Positions 25,362 through 34,315 of a stretch of 64,000 nucleotides of DNA are shown here, piece by piece. This stretch comes from Oceanobacillus sp. FSL K6-2867. GTDB taxonomy: Bacteria; Bacillota; Bacilli; Bacillales; Amphibacillaceae. Numbering within the stretch: position 1 is the first letter of the stretch; each line of letters opens with the position of its first letter. Made by a program: the position numbers and the translations under genes. The stretch is taken from contig NZ_CP150144.1 in NCBI RefSeq assembly GCF_037963145.1, forward strand, positions 2,418,001 through 2,482,000, written 5' to 3'. The notes beneath the pieces are model-generated. The model did not search any database and was not told the origin of the DNA. It saw only the letters and a program-made list of their open reading frames with translations.

Positions 25362-25536
25362 TTGGACCACTCACTTTCTTTACCTCTAAATAAAACTATA
25401 AAACTTTAGAAGCTAGATTTCCAGCTTTTTTTGTGAGATAAGAAAAATTTTTAAACTGCATAAGTGCAATATTGGCAGCTATCTAAGGGCTTGGTGACTA
25501 ACTATAGTGTCTAACAAAAAGGCATTTGCATAAAAG

Positions 25537-26730
25537 CTATGCGTGACTCTTCATGGTTAATCGGTCCTTTTTTCCATGCAGGAAATAATATAGAACCATG
25601 ATAGCAAGAATCACGATTCCCAGGATGATATACAGCGATCTGTAGCCCGTATATGGAATGATGAAACCAAGCAAATACGGACCAAATCCGAGTCCTGCAT
25701 CCAGAAAAATAAAAAAGGTTGATGTTGCAAGCCCCATCTGATGTGGCGGGGTTAATTTAACGGCAATAGCTTGTGAACCAGATTGCAAATTACCAAAGCC
25801 AAGGCCAATTAGTGCACCTGCCATTAATAAAGTAAATCCGTTTGCAGCAGCACTTAAAAGCAACATCCCGCCAGCAAAAATGATGAGGGCAGGATACATA
25901 ACTATATTTGCGCCTTTTAAATCCATTAAACGCCCTGTTATGGGGCGTGATATCAAAACAGCAATCGAATAAACGAGGAAGAAGAAGCTGGCTGCTTCCA
26001 CAAGGTTGATATCAATAGCATAAAAGTTAATATACGAGAGCACACTGGAATAGCAAAAAGCAATCATGAGCGTGATGCAAGCAATTGGTAATGCTTTTGG
26101 CGCAACAAAGCTTGAAATTTTAAAGCCTTTTGTATCCCTTGGTGTAAGCTCTTCTTGTGATTCATTTACCTGCACGAATAAGGCGATAAATATATTAATA
26201 ATACCTAACACAAAACAGAAAGCAAAAATAACCGGGAAGGTTGTTTGCTGAACCATGAGCAAGCCAATAAACGGTCCAATGGCAGTAGCTAACGTTGCAC
26301 TCATGCTAAAATAACCGATGCCCTCCGCTTTACGTGATGTTGGAATGATTTCTGCGATTATAGTTCCGGCTGCCGTACTAGCCATGCCGGCCACAATTCC
26401 ATGTAAAAGGCGCGTAATTAATAGAAAGCTAATACCAAAGTCCAAGAAATAAAAAGCAGTGGCGATAATGCAGAGGATGAGGCCAATCATCAATGTGCGC
26501 TTACTTCCAATTGAATCAATATAGCGCCCTGTAAATAGTCTCCCAACCAAGGATCCGATAATAAACATCCCTGTTATAAGTCCGGCCATACTTGTTGAGG
26601 CATGATACGCATCTACGGCGTAAATTCCGATCGTTACAACAAGTAAATAAAAAACAAGTGTTAAGAAAAAGTTAACGGCAGAAGTAATCGTAAAATCCTT
26701 CGTCCATAATTTTGGTCTAGATTGTTTCAA
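25537..26730 (-). CDS. Major facilitator superfamily transporter
   Basis: A 397-residue MFS protein with 12 membrane spans and the inter-helix motif GRLFTGRYIDSIGSKRTLM (motif A region). A second copy of the motif is at SRPITGRLMDLKGAN. The start is the TTG at 26728-26730 because AAAGGAG lies eight bases before it; upstream ATGs have no ribosome site. The DHA1-like family includes drug and metabolite exporters; the substrate is unknown. Confidence 0.82.
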   Translation of the reverse strand: MKQSRPKLWTKDFTITSAVNFFLTLVFYLLVVTIGIYAVDAYHASTSMAGLITGMFIIGSLVGRLFTGRYIDSIGSKRTLMIGLILCIIATAFYFLDFGISFLLITRLLHGIVAGMASTAAGTIIAEIIPTSRKAEGIGYFSMSATLATAIGPFIGLLMVQQTTFPVIFAFCFVLGIINIFIALFVQVNESQEELTPRDTKGFKISSFVAPKALPIACITLMIAFCYSSVLSYINFYAIDINLVEAASFFFLVYSIAVLISRPITGRLMDLKGANIVMYPALIIFAGGMLLLSAAANGFTLLMAGALIGLGFGNLQSGSQAIAVKLTPPHQMGLATSTFFIFLDAGLGFGPYLLGFIIPYTGYRSLYIILGIVILAIMVLYYFLHGKKDRLTMKSHA

Positions 26731-26923
26731 AATTGTTTCTCCTTTCATTATATCAACGCACAAAAAAGATAGTTATCTAGAATAACTAAATAATATATCA
26801 TAAATTGGATGATACGTATAGGGGGAGAAATTCCTGGATAGCTGTAATAAGTTATTGGGCAGCTTCTCAATAATTGCACTCCAAACCAGCTATTAACCGC
26901 GTAATCTCGACTTCCCAACTTAA

Positions 26924-26959
26924 ACAAAAAAACTGACAGTCTCAATCAAAGACTGTCAG
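26924..26959 (-). terminator. Terminator of the siderophore-uptake operon
   Basis: CTGACAGTCT pairs with AGACTGTCAG around seven bases; on the minus strand seven T follow. It lies 10 bp after the last permease gene. Confidence 0.88.
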
Positions 26960-26968
26960 CCACACTTC

Positions 26969-27976
26969 CTATTTCCTCAACAACAAATACATAAAATACG
27001 GTGCTCCAATAAGTGCAACGACAATCCCAGCCGGAATGCCATCAGGGGAGACGAGGTTTCTTCCGATAGTATCTGCAATTAACAGTAACCAGCCTCCTAA
27101 TAATATCGCTACTGGAATAAACAGCTGATTACGCGGTCCGACTAGCGATTTTGCAATATGTGGTGCCATTAGTCCGACAAATGCAATTCCTCCAGTAACG
27201 GAAACGGCTGAAGCAGCCAGTGCTACGGCAGTAAAAAGTAAAAGAATCCGTTCCTTTTTTACCGCAACACCAACACCAATTGCGACCGGTTCGTTCAGTG
27301 CGAGAATGTTTAAGCGATTTGCCTTATACAGGGCATAAGGGATGAAGATGATTAGCCATGGTAAGATTGCTAAAATAAATGGCCAGTCCGTTCCCCAGAT
27401 ATTTCCCGCAAGCCATTTCGCGATAAAACTAACCTTTGCACGCTCCTGGGACGAGATTAGGACAATCATAATACCAGATAACGCCAGGGAAAAACCAACA
27501 CCAATAATAATCATGCGTGTCGGGTTAAGCGGCTGCTTTTTCTCATAGGAAAAAATATAGATAAACAGGGCAGTGAGAAACGCGCCAATAAAAGCAATTA
27601 CTGGAAGCAAATACACAAATGTGCCAGACTGCACTGGATAAAATAAAAAGAAAATCGCTACTGCTACCCCGGCTCCGGAGTTGATGCCGATAATTCCTGG
27701 ATCAGCAAGGTCATTGCGTGTTAATCCTTGAAGAATCGCTCCCGAGAGTGCTAACGCCATTCCAGCAAGGATCGTAATAATAATCCGGGGCAAACGAATG
27801 GAAAATAAAACAAAGGACTCCTTAAACGATCCTGCACCAAACAAGGTTGGAATAATTCGATCATAGGATAATGCAGCATCTCCAATCCCCATGCTGATAA
27901 TAATAGTGAGCAGTATCAAAAATGCTAATAAACCCAAAACGATACGTTGTTTTCTTATTAACGACGGATGAATCAT
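26969..27976 (-). CDS. Iron-siderophore ABC transporter permease (FecCD family)
   Basis: A 335-residue permease with about ten membrane spans and FecCD motifs GAILQGLTRNDLADPGIIGI and GGIAFVGLMAPHIAKSLVG. The cytoplasmic loop before the latter contacts the ATPase. It overlaps the preceding permease gene by 4 nt (ATGA). Last gene of a Fur-box operon: ATPase, binding protein, permease, permease. Confidence 0.9.
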   Translation of the reverse strand: MIHPSLIRKQRIVLGLLAFLILLTIIISMGIGDAALSYDRIIPTLFGAGSFKESFVLFSIRLPRIIITILAGMALALSGAILQGLTRNDLADPGIIGINSGAGVAVAIFFLFYPVQSGTFVYLLPVIAFIGAFLTALFIYIFSYEKKQPLNPTRMIIIGVGFSLALSGIMIVLISSQERAKVSFIAKWLAGNIWGTDWPFILAILPWLIIFIPYALYKANRLNILALNEPVAIGVGVAVKKERILLLFTAVALAASAVSVTGGIAFVGLMAPHIAKSLVGPRNQLFIPVAILLGGWLLLIADTIGRNLVSPDGIPAGIVVALIGAPYFMYLLLRK

Positions 27977-28983
27977 GTGAATGCCCTCCCACCTTTACGG
28001 ACAATAAGCAGGAAGAAGGGGAGTCCCATAACCGAAATAATAGCCACAATCGGTGTTTCCCACGGAGCATTGATCGTACGGGCAAGTGTATCAGCAAGAA
28101 GCATTAGGATTGCTCCGACAAAAGCTGACATTGGTAAGATGTAACGATAATCTGTACCAACAATTGCTCTGACAATATGGGGAACCATTAAACCTACGAA
28201 TGCCATATTTCCAACCAATGCGACCGATGCACCTACCAGCAGAATAATGATGACAAACAGAACTGCCTTTATTTGTGCTGTTTTTTGTCCAAGACCGACA
28301 GCAACTTCTTCATTTAAACTTAGAATGGTTAACTGTCTGGAAAATCCGAATGCAATGAGCGTGCTAACAATAAGAAGCGGGATAATGATTTGCAGCTGCT
28401 CCCATGTTGTGCCGATCAGTCCGCCCGCAGTCCACATGGATACCTCTTTTGATACATTAAAATAAATTCCGATCCCTTCCGAAATGGCTTGAAGAAAGGC
28501 TGAAACTGCTGCTCCAGCAAGTATAATTTTGAATGGGGAAAATCCTCCACGCTTAATGGCGCTTATCCCAAACACCATCGCAGCACCAATCGCGGCACCA
28601 AGGAAGCATGTAAACATAATCCCGAAATAATTGAGAGAGGGAAGCAGTACAATTGCAACTGCAAGCGCGGCGTTTGCTCCCGCTGTTAGTCCGAGTAATC
28701 CAGGATCTGCTAATGGATTTCTCGTCATACCTTGCATAATTGCACCAGCAATAGACAATGCTGCTCCAACAAATACAGCAGCAACCTCTCGTGGCAAGCG
28801 AATTTCCCGGATAATGGAAATGTCACTTCCCTCCACATTGGAAGCAAGTGACAGCCATACATCTTTTACTTGAATATCGGCGGCTCCGTAAACAATGGAG
28901 ACAATAAATGCCCCGATAAAGAACAGCAGGGCTGCAATCATTTTGAACAGAAAGGGTATCGACATTTTCGTTTCCTTTTTCAT
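27973..28983 (-). CDS. Iron-siderophore ABC transporter permease (FecCD family)
   Basis: A 336-residue permease with GAIMQGMTRNPLADPGLLGL and GNMAFVGLMVPHIVRAIVG, the FecCD signatures. It forms a heterodimer with the next permease. The ATG at 28983 has a poor ribosome site; the ATG six codons in (28965) has AAAGGA eight bases upstream and may be the true start. Confidence 0.9.
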   Translation of the reverse strand: MKKETKMSIPFLFKMIAALLFFIGAFIVSIVYGAADIQVKDVWLSLASNVEGSDISIIREIRLPREVAAVFVGAALSIAGAIMQGMTRNPLADPGLLGLTAGANAALAVAIVLLPSLNYFGIMFTCFLGAAIGAAMVFGISAIKRGGFSPFKIILAGAAVSAFLQAISEGIGIYFNVSKEVSMWTAGGLIGTTWEQLQIIIPLLIVSTLIAFGFSRQLTILSLNEEVAVGLGQKTAQIKAVLFVIIILLVGASVALVGNMAFVGLMVPHIVRAIVGTDYRYILPMSAFVGAILMLLADTLARTINAPWETPIVAIISVMGLPFFLLIVRKGGRAFT

Positions 28984-29009
28984 AAATGAATCATCTTTTC
29001 TCTGTGTAG

Positions 29010-29918
29010 TTAGTTAAGGAAAGCTTCTTTGAAAAAAGCAAGCTGCAATTCCAGTGTTAATGGATCATTAAAATAAAATTCATGTCCATTCACTTCAAAT
29101 ACATTATCATTTGCGACTGCAGGGATATTTTGATAAATATCTGATTCCATAAATGAATTGTCTGTTTCATCAAATCGGCTAAAGATCATATAGTCGCCAG
29201 CATATTCAGGAAGTACTTCCAAAGACATAGCATAATAACCGGCGTCCTGCGCTGCTTCAGCTACTTTCTCAGGCATTTTCAAATCCATTTCCTGATAAAG
29301 AATCTCTGTTCCGCGGCCCCAGTTGTCACCGTAAACATAAAGCTGTTTATCGAAGTTTTCAATAACTGAAACAGTTGCATCTTCACCAATCTCTGCTCGG
29401 ATTTCTTCGCCTGTTTCTTCAGCACGTTGTTTGAAATCATCAATCCAGTTTTTAGCTTCTTCTTCTTTATTTAACAGTTTACCAATTTCCAAATGCTGTG
29501 TTAAGTAATCAACAGCACCATATGTAAACAATACGGTTGGAGCGATTTCGTTTAATTTATCAACATTATTGATACCGGTAAGACCAATGATTAAGTCGGG
29601 CTCTAATTCAATGATTTTTTCCAGGCTTTCATCACTAACCTCTTCTACGTCAGCTAAATCCTCTTCCCATTGAGGATTCATTTTAGCCCAAGCATCAACC
29701 CCAACAAGGTTCACATCCAAAGCCATGACATTTCCAGCGAAGGACGAAAGGACGACGACGCGCTGCGGATCAGCTGGCACTTCAACTGGTCCATTTTCTG
29801 ATTCATAGGTGATCGTATCTGAATTGCTGCCTGAATCATTGTCTGTTTCTGTACCTTCATTACTACAAGCGAACAGCAATAGAAGCAGGATTGCAAATGG
29901 AAGGATTAATTTTTTCAT
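29010..29918 (-). CDS. Iron-siderophore substrate-binding lipoprotein
   Basis: A 302-residue binding protein of the FepB/FhuD type. The signal peptide ends in the lipobox LLLFAC with Cys18 as the lipidated residue. Motifs: GPVEVPADPQRVVVLSSF and LEKIIELEPDLIIGL. It delivers ferric siderophore at the outer membrane surface to the two permeases. The start ATG at 29916-29918 has GAGGAGAAACAACG upstream and overlaps the ATPase stop by 4 nt. Confidence 0.9.
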   Translation of the reverse strand: MKKLILPFAILLLLLFACSNEGTETDNDSGSNSDTITYESENGPVEVPADPQRVVVLSSFAGNVMALDVNLVGVDAWAKMNPQWEEDLADVEEVSDESLEKIIELEPDLIIGLTGINNVDKLNEIAPTVLFTYGAVDYLTQHLEIGKLLNKEEEAKNWIDDFKQRAEETGEEIRAEIGEDATVSVIENFDKQLYVYGDNWGRGTEILYQEMDLKMPEKVAEAAQDAGYYAMSLEVLPEYAGDYMIFSRFDETDNSFMESDIYQNIPAVANDNVFEVNGHEFYFNDPLTLELQLAFFKEAFLN

Positions 29919-30715
29919 CGTTGTTTCTCCTCTTTCATTAAGTTGTATGTGATGCACATTGGCTTACCTGTACGTGGATCTTTGCCAATTTCCGCATCAA
30001 TTTGAAAAACCTTTTTTAACACATCGTGCGTAATAACCGTTTCGCAATTACCTGATTGAACAATTTGCCCATCCTTTAATGCGATAATATAATCTGCAAA
30101 GCGAGCAGCCTGATTCAGGTCATGAAGTACCATTACGATTGTTCTTTCTTGCTCTTTGTTAAGCCTTTGCAAAAGCTCTAATACTTCGAGCTGGTGTGCC
30201 ATATCTAAGTATGTTGTTGGCTCATCCAAAAAAATGATTTCCGTTTCCTGTGCAAGTGCCATTGCAATCCAGACGCGCTGTCTCTGTCCACCAGACAATG
30301 CATCTACCGGACGAAATCGGTATTCTATTGTACCGGTTACTTCAAGGGCCCATTCAATCACTTCGTAATCATGTTTCTTTAAACGCCCAAACCCACTCTG
30401 ATAAGGGAAGCGGCCGTAAGAAACAAGCTCTCCAACTGTTAACCCGTTTGTGCTTTCCGGAGTTTGCGGCAGAATAGCCATCTTTTTTGCCAGTTTTTTT
30501 GTATCCTGCTTTGAGATGTCCTCTCCATCCAAAATGACGGTTCCAGATTCATGTGCAATAATTCGTGTAATCGCTTTTAACAATGTCGATTTTCCACAGC
30601 CGTTGGATCCGATAATAGTAGTGATTTTTTTATCTGGAATATCAACACTGAGATCCTTTACAATTAAGTGTTCTCCATAACCAATATTTATATTTTCAGT
30701 CTGTAGACGAAACAT
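29915..30715 (-). CDS. Iron-siderophore ABC transporter ATPase (YusV/FepC type)
   Basis: A 266-residue ATPase: Walker A GSNGCGKSTLLKAITR, Q-loop ILPQTPES, signature [12 protein letters not shown], Walker B IIFLDEPTTYLDMAHQ, H-loop VLHDLNQAARFAD. B. subtilis YusV serves several siderophore importers and is the closest known relative by motif. First gene of the operon; start ATG (30713-30715) with AGAGGGTCTAAC upstream. A perfect Fur box lies 34 bp before the start, so low iron should induce it. Confidence 0.9.
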   Translation of the reverse strand: MFRLQTENINIGYGEHLIVKDLSVDIPDKKITTIIGSNGCGKSTLLKAITRIIAHESGTVILDGEDISKQDTKKLAKKMAILPQTPESTNGLTVGELVSYGRFPYQSGFGRLKKHDYEVIEWALEVTGTIEYRFRPVDALSGGQRQRVWIAMALAQETEIIFLDEPTTYLDMAHQLEVLELLQRLNKEQERTIVMVLHDLNQAARFADYIIALKDGQIVQSGNCETVITHDVLKKVFQIDAEIGKDPRTGKPMCITYNLMKEEKQR

Positions 30716-30748
30716 GTTAGACCCTCTTTTCACATAGCATCAGTTAGT

Positions 30749-30767
30749 GATAATGATTATCATTATC
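30749..30767. promoter_or_regulatory. Perfect 19-bp Fur box upstream of the siderophore operon
   Basis: GATAATGATTATCATTATC is an exact match to the classical Fur box, and within it TGATAATGATTATCA (30748-30762) fits the 7-1-7 Bacillus Fur consensus at every fixed position. Confidence 0.92.
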
Positions 30768-30839
30768 GAGCTAGTCTCCTAAACTATAATTTGCATCGTT
30801 TCTTTTGTCAATACATTATTTTCACCTGTATTTATTTTG

Positions 30840-30873
30840 GCAGAGTAAGAAAGTATATACTTTCTTACTCTGC
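30840..30873. repeat. 34-bp perfect loopless palindrome between divergent Fur-regulated genes
   Basis: GCAGAGTAAGAAAGTAT is followed directly by its exact reverse complement. Because the flanking genes diverge, it is not a terminator for either. It could be a dimer operator, a cruciform or a small mobile remnant. Confidence 0.7.
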
Positions 30874-30985
30874 ATAAGTGCACCAAAGGTATTCACCGAA
30901 AGGGATAGGTAATAAAATCCAAGTTTTCTAACACCTATTAACGAAGTTTTATCAATTTTGTACTTGACAAAAATGCGTTTTCAAT

Positions 30986-31000
30986 TGAGAATGATAATCA
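30986..31000 (+). promoter_or_regulatory. Fur box overlapping the ycgT-like promoter
   Basis: TGAGAATGATAATCA matches the 7-1-7 Fur box at all but two positions. A TTGACA -35 (30964-30969) is 17 bp from a -10 hexamer inside the box, so Fur binding would block RNA polymerase. Confidence 0.75.
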
Positions 31001-31030
31001 GTGGAAGCTTTTTTTAAGGAGTGGAAGAAA

Positions 31031-32080
31031 GTGAAACAGGATGAATTATTTGATGTGACGGTAATTGGGGGAGGGCCAGCTGGGCTATATTCAGCTTTTT
31101 ATAGTGGTTTAAGAGAAATGAAGACGAAGATTATCGAATTTCAGCCGGTTCTTGGCGGGAAAGTCCATGTATATCCTGAGAAAATGATTTGGGATATTGG
31201 CGGGTTAACACCGACCCCTGCAGCAAAATTTATTGATCAAATCATTGAGCAAGGATTAACCTTTCATCCAACCGTAGTAATGAATGAGAAGATTGAATCC
31301 ATCAATAAAAACGATGAAGGGATATTCGTTTTACAAGCGGCATCTGGGCAAATACATTATTCGAAAACGGTAATTGTAGCTGTCGGCGGCGGAATTTTAA
31401 ACCCGCAACGATTGGATATTGAAGGTGCAGAGCGATTTGAGGTTTCAAATCTGAATTACACGGTGAAATCACTTCAACGCTTCAAAGATAAAACGGTAAT
31501 TATTTCTGGTGGGGGAAATACAGCAATCGACTGGGCCAACGAACTGCAGAGCATTGCGAAGAATGTGTTTCTTACATATCGGAAAGATGTGCTATCCGGT
31601 CATGAGGCACAGGCGAGCCGATTATTAAATGGTTCAGCAGTTTGCTACTTTAATTGTTCGATTACAAAGCTGATTGCTCGTGCGAATAAGGATTTAATTG
31701 AGCATGTTGAGCTAACAAACCATGAAACGAAAGAGATCGTTTCATTGCCAATAGATGAAGTGATTATCAATCATGGCTATGAGCGTGATACATCTCTTCT
31801 TGAAAACAGCCCAATTGATATTGAAATAGCAGAGGGTTACTACATTGCTGGAAATGCGAGCAGTGAAAGCTCTGTACCTGGTCTTTATGCAGCTGGGGAT
31901 ATTTTGCATCATGAAGGGAAATTGCATCTCATTGCAGGTGCCTTCCAAGACGCTGCAAATGCTGTTAATAAGGCAAAGCAATATATTCAGCCTGGTGCAG
32001 AAAAGTTTGGTATGGTTTCTTCGCATAATGAGCTTTTCAAGCAGCGCAACCGTGAAATTATTCAGAGCATGGTGCATTAA
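31031..32080 (+). CDS. Ferredoxin/flavodoxin-NADP+ reductase, type 2 (YcgT-like)
   Basis: A 349-residue thioredoxin-reductase-like flavoprotein without a redox CxxC. FAD motif VIGGGPAGLYSAFYSG at the N-terminus, NAD(P) motif VIISGGGNTAIDWA in the middle, and the FAD-binding LYAAGDILHHEGKLHL. It passes electrons from NADPH to ferredoxin or flavodoxin. B. subtilis YcgT is iron-regulated, and the Fur box and divergent siderophore operon here suggest reductive iron release. The GTG at 31031 is chosen because AAGGAG is nine bases upstream; a GTG at 31001 lacks one. Confidence 0.88.
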   Translation: MKQDELFDVTVIGGGPAGLYSAFYSGLREMKTKIIEFQPVLGGKVHVYPEKMIWDIGGLTPTPAAKFIDQIIEQGLTFHPTVVMNEKIESINKNDEGIFVLQAASGQIHYSKTVIVAVGGGILNPQRLDIEGAERFEVSNLNYTVKSLQRFKDKTVIISGGGNTAIDWANELQSIAKNVFLTYRKDVLSGHEAQASRLLNGSAVCYFNCSITKLIARANKDLIEHVELTNHETKEIVSLPIDEVIINHGYERDTSLLENSPIDIEIAEGYYIAGNASSESSVPGLYAAGDILHHEGKLHLIAGAFQDAANAVNKAKQYIQPGAEKFGMVSSHNELFKQRNREIIQSMVH

Positions 32081-32203
32081 TAGGGGAGATAATCCTTTAT
32101 AGTTCTTTAATGCCAGCATTTACAAATAAACAAACTTAATATAATAAAAAACCGGTTCTTTACTTACGAAGAAGCGGTTTTATTTATTCTGGAGACTGAT
32201 CCA

Positions 32204-32302
32204 ATGGCAACAATCTCTGCAGCAGTTATTGTGACGCGGACGATTGTAGAGTTGGCAGGAGAATTAATCTATATTCGAGCAGTATCAAATCTAAAATATT
32301 AA
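32204..32302 (+). CDS. Short unassigned reading frame (32 codons)
   Basis: An ATG-initiated frame (MATISAAVIVTRTIVELAGE, then LIYIRAVSNLKY) follows the ycgT-like terminator region. There is a weak GGAG 11 bp upstream. It reads like the end of a membrane protein and may be a remnant. Apart from this and the hairpin at 32375-32417, nothing else was seen in 32081-32505. Confidence 0.25.
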   Translation: MATISAAVIVTRTIVELAGELIYIRAVSNLKY

Positions 32303-32374
32303 AGGAAAGATGATATACTTCAGATAAAAGGCTTCTTGAAACAAATCCTAAGTCGTCGAGAAGTGACAAATTCA

Positions 32375-32417
32375 TTAGAAAGAGAGCCGTTATAGTGTAT
32401 AACGGCTCTCTTTCTAA
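32375..32417. terminator. 20-bp perfect hairpin between convergent genes
   Basis: TTAGAAAGAGAGCCGTTATA and its exact reverse complement flank a 3-nt loop (GTG). It sits between the ycgT-like gene and the leftward lipoprotein gene and can act in both directions, although no clean U-run follows. Confidence 0.65.
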
Positions 32418-32505
32418 AGCTTCAGTCCAGTCATGTTCAGTTAAGATTATGTCCAGTAAAGTTCGTTTTCAATTTTATGTCTGGATACTCTTGATGTTCA
32501 TACGT

Positions 32506-32763
32506 TTATTCTTGTCCTTCTTCTCCTGCTTCGCCTGCTTCGCCTGCTTCGCCTTCTTCTCCCTCTTCTGCACCTGGTTCGCTTGAATCATCTTGCTCAG
32601 CAGGCTCTTCAGTTGTGGGCTCCCCACTTGCAGGCTCTTCAGTTGTAGGCTCATCATTTGCAGGTTCTTCAGGATTTTCTTCATCCTCTGATGCACATCC
32701 AAATAATAAAGCTGTCGAAAGCATTGCTGACATTGTTGCGAAAGTTAATTTCTTTAATTTCAA
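32506..32763 (-). CDS. Small acidic low-complexity lipoprotein
   Basis: About 85 residues. The N-terminal signal peptide MKLKKLTFATMSAMLSTAL ends in lipobox LFGC (Cys23). The mature part is nearly all Glu, Pro, Thr, Gly and Ala, with EEPASGEPTTEEPA repeats and a tail of GEA triplets. It is a surface-anchored, highly negatively charged tether of unknown role. The likely start is TTG (32761-32763) with GAGGTGATG seven bases before it. The DNA contains matching short tandem repeats prone to length change. Confidence 0.65.
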   Translation of the reverse strand: MKLKKLTFATMSAMLSTALLFGCASEDEENPEEPANDEPTTEEPASGEPTTEEPAEQDDSSEPGAEEGEEGEAGEAGEAGEEGQE

Positions 32764-33088
32764 CGTCATCACCTCTTCAGGAAAATTTGATTCTCCTTCA
32801 GTATAGTGGAAAAATATTAAAGTACCGTTAATCTAGAGTTAAAATATTTAAATAAATCAAACTATTAACAATACTTATTACCCACCATTATTTTAATTAT
32901 CAATCTTTTGTTCGGGTAAGAAGTTGGCTTTTGGGAAAAATGTACTAGGAAGAATTGCGAGTGAAGAAAATATTCTTGTTATTGGCTGCCGCAACAGGAG
33001 GAGAGTAAAGCAGTTGATGTGACTGCCGTATAGAAATTGTTGTAACAGAGATGGCAGATCAATCAAGACAGCAAAAACATTTGCCTTG
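32764..33088. other. Intergenic stretch without recognised gene
   Basis: Read on both strands, this AT-rich segment gives only short frames without ribosome sites. It holds the upstream region of the lipoprotein gene and the end of the L,D-transpeptidase transcript. Confidence 0.5.
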
Positions 33089-33424
33089 TTAAGGATGAAT
33101 ATATACATTGGTTCCGATTGGGACCATTGTTGAAAGCTCGGTAACATCGTTGTTGTACATCCGGACACAACCATGAGACACTTCTTTTCCAATCGAAGAC
33201 GGATCATTGGTGCCGTGAATTCCATAATGCGGTTTCGATAAGCCCATCCATAATACACCAAATGGTCCACCTGGATTCGCTTCTTTATTTACAATAATAT
33301 AATTGCCGGTAGGTGTGGGTGTTAAAACTTTTCCGACTGCAATCGGATATGTCTTTAATAATGTACTTGCATCATACAATTTTAGCTGGCGATTGCCTAC
33401 AGCTATATCAATCCATCGTGCCAA
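33089..33424 (-). CDS. L,D-transpeptidase (YkuD domain)
   Basis: A 111-residue single-domain enzyme. The YkuD catalytic motif is intact: [20 protein letters not shown] with the nucleophilic Cys and preceding His. Such enzymes cross-link peptidoglycan stem peptides or anchor proteins. There is no signal peptide and no LysM domain, as in other short Bacillus versions. AGGAGG lies eight bases before the chosen TTG (33422-33424); a GTG one codon earlier is also possible. Confidence 0.85.
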   Translation of the reverse strand: MARWIDIAVGNRQLKLYDASTLLKTYPIAVGKVLTPTPTGNYIIVNKEANPGGPFGVLWMGLSKPHYGIHGTNDPSSIGKEVSHGCVRMYNNDVTELSTMVPIGTNVYIHP

Positions 33425-33591
33425 CACAATCTCCTCCTGCATTATTTTGTTTATATATATGGGGTTACGCTTAATTACGTTCGTAACGTGCAGGACACTA
33501 TTTTTATTACTCCCCCTGATTTATGAACATGCTACAATAAACTTATAATTTTGGCATAAGCAGGTTAGTCACTCGAAAGGAGAGGAGTCCA

Positions 33592-34302
33592 ATTACAACA
33601 GACATACAAATCATAGATGACATGATGCAGCAAATTGTCTCAAAAACATTAAAACCAGGGTCTAAGCTGCCATCGGAAAATGAACTTGCAGAGAGATATG
33701 GCGTACCCAGAATGACAGTTAGAAGTGCATTGACGAAGCTGGAAGAGCAAGGGATTGTCTATTCGGTGCAAGGGAAAGGGCGCTACTTAAGGGAGAAGTC
33801 AAAGAAAATCGGGCTCCATCTAACAGGGAAGGTGAGCTTTACTGATAAAATGAAGCAGCTAGGCTATGATTTGACAACAAAAAATATTTATTGTGAAAAA
33901 ATCCCCTATGATGTGAAAATCTATCAGATTCTTCAAGCTGAAGAAGGCGAAACCGTCTATAAGATTGGCAGAATGCGGTATATTGATGATGAACCCATCG
34001 CCATCCATAATTCCTATGTAAGAGAGAAAAGCTTTCCAAAGATTCAGGTGGATGGACCAGCGATTCAATCGATGTTTTTCTATTATCGAACCCATGGATA
34101 TGATGACTTTTCCAGCAGCAAAACATTGCTGAGCATCACATTTCCAACAGCTGACGAACAGCAATTATTTGCTTGTAAAAGCATGGTTCCGCTAATCGTC
34201 GTTGAAAGCAATTGTATGGATAGGAAATCTGAAAAAGTATTGGAATATACAAAGATTTTATATCGAAGTGATAAGTTTCAGTATGATATTACGATGGACT
34301 AG
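33592..34302 (+). CDS. phnF: GntR/HutC-family regulator of phosphonate uptake (PhnF-like), ATT start proposed
   Basis: GntR winged helix (PGSKLPSENELAERYGVPRM) followed by a UTRA ligand domain (about 80-235). The first in-frame ATG is at 33622, which would cut the first helix; the upstream frame contains no ATG, GTG or TTG back to a stop at 33538-33540. AAAGGAG at 33576-33582 is nine bases before an ATT at 33592, giving TTDIQIIDDMMQQIVSKTLK as N-terminus, the normal family length. Position before the C-P lyase genes suggests it senses a phosphonate or phosphate ester and represses the operon. Confidence 0.8.
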   Translation: MTTDIQIIDDMMQQIVSKTLKPGSKLPSENELAERYGVPRMTVRSALTKLEEQGIVYSVQGKGRYLREKSKKIGLHLTGKVSFTDKMKQLGYDLTTKNIYCEKIPYDVKIYQILQAEEGETVYKIGRMRYIDDEPIAIHNSYVREKSFPKIQVDGPAIQSMFFYYRTHGYDDFSSSKTLLSITFPTADEQQLFACKSMVPLIVVESNCMDRKSEKVLEYTKILYRSDKFQYDITMD

Positions 34303-34315
34303 GGGGGGTTGGCAG

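Noticed and set aside
32893-33270. 125-codon minus-strand frame next to the L,D-transpeptidase
   Set aside because: It overlaps the YkuD catalytic region in another frame, has no ribosome site and no recognisable motif.
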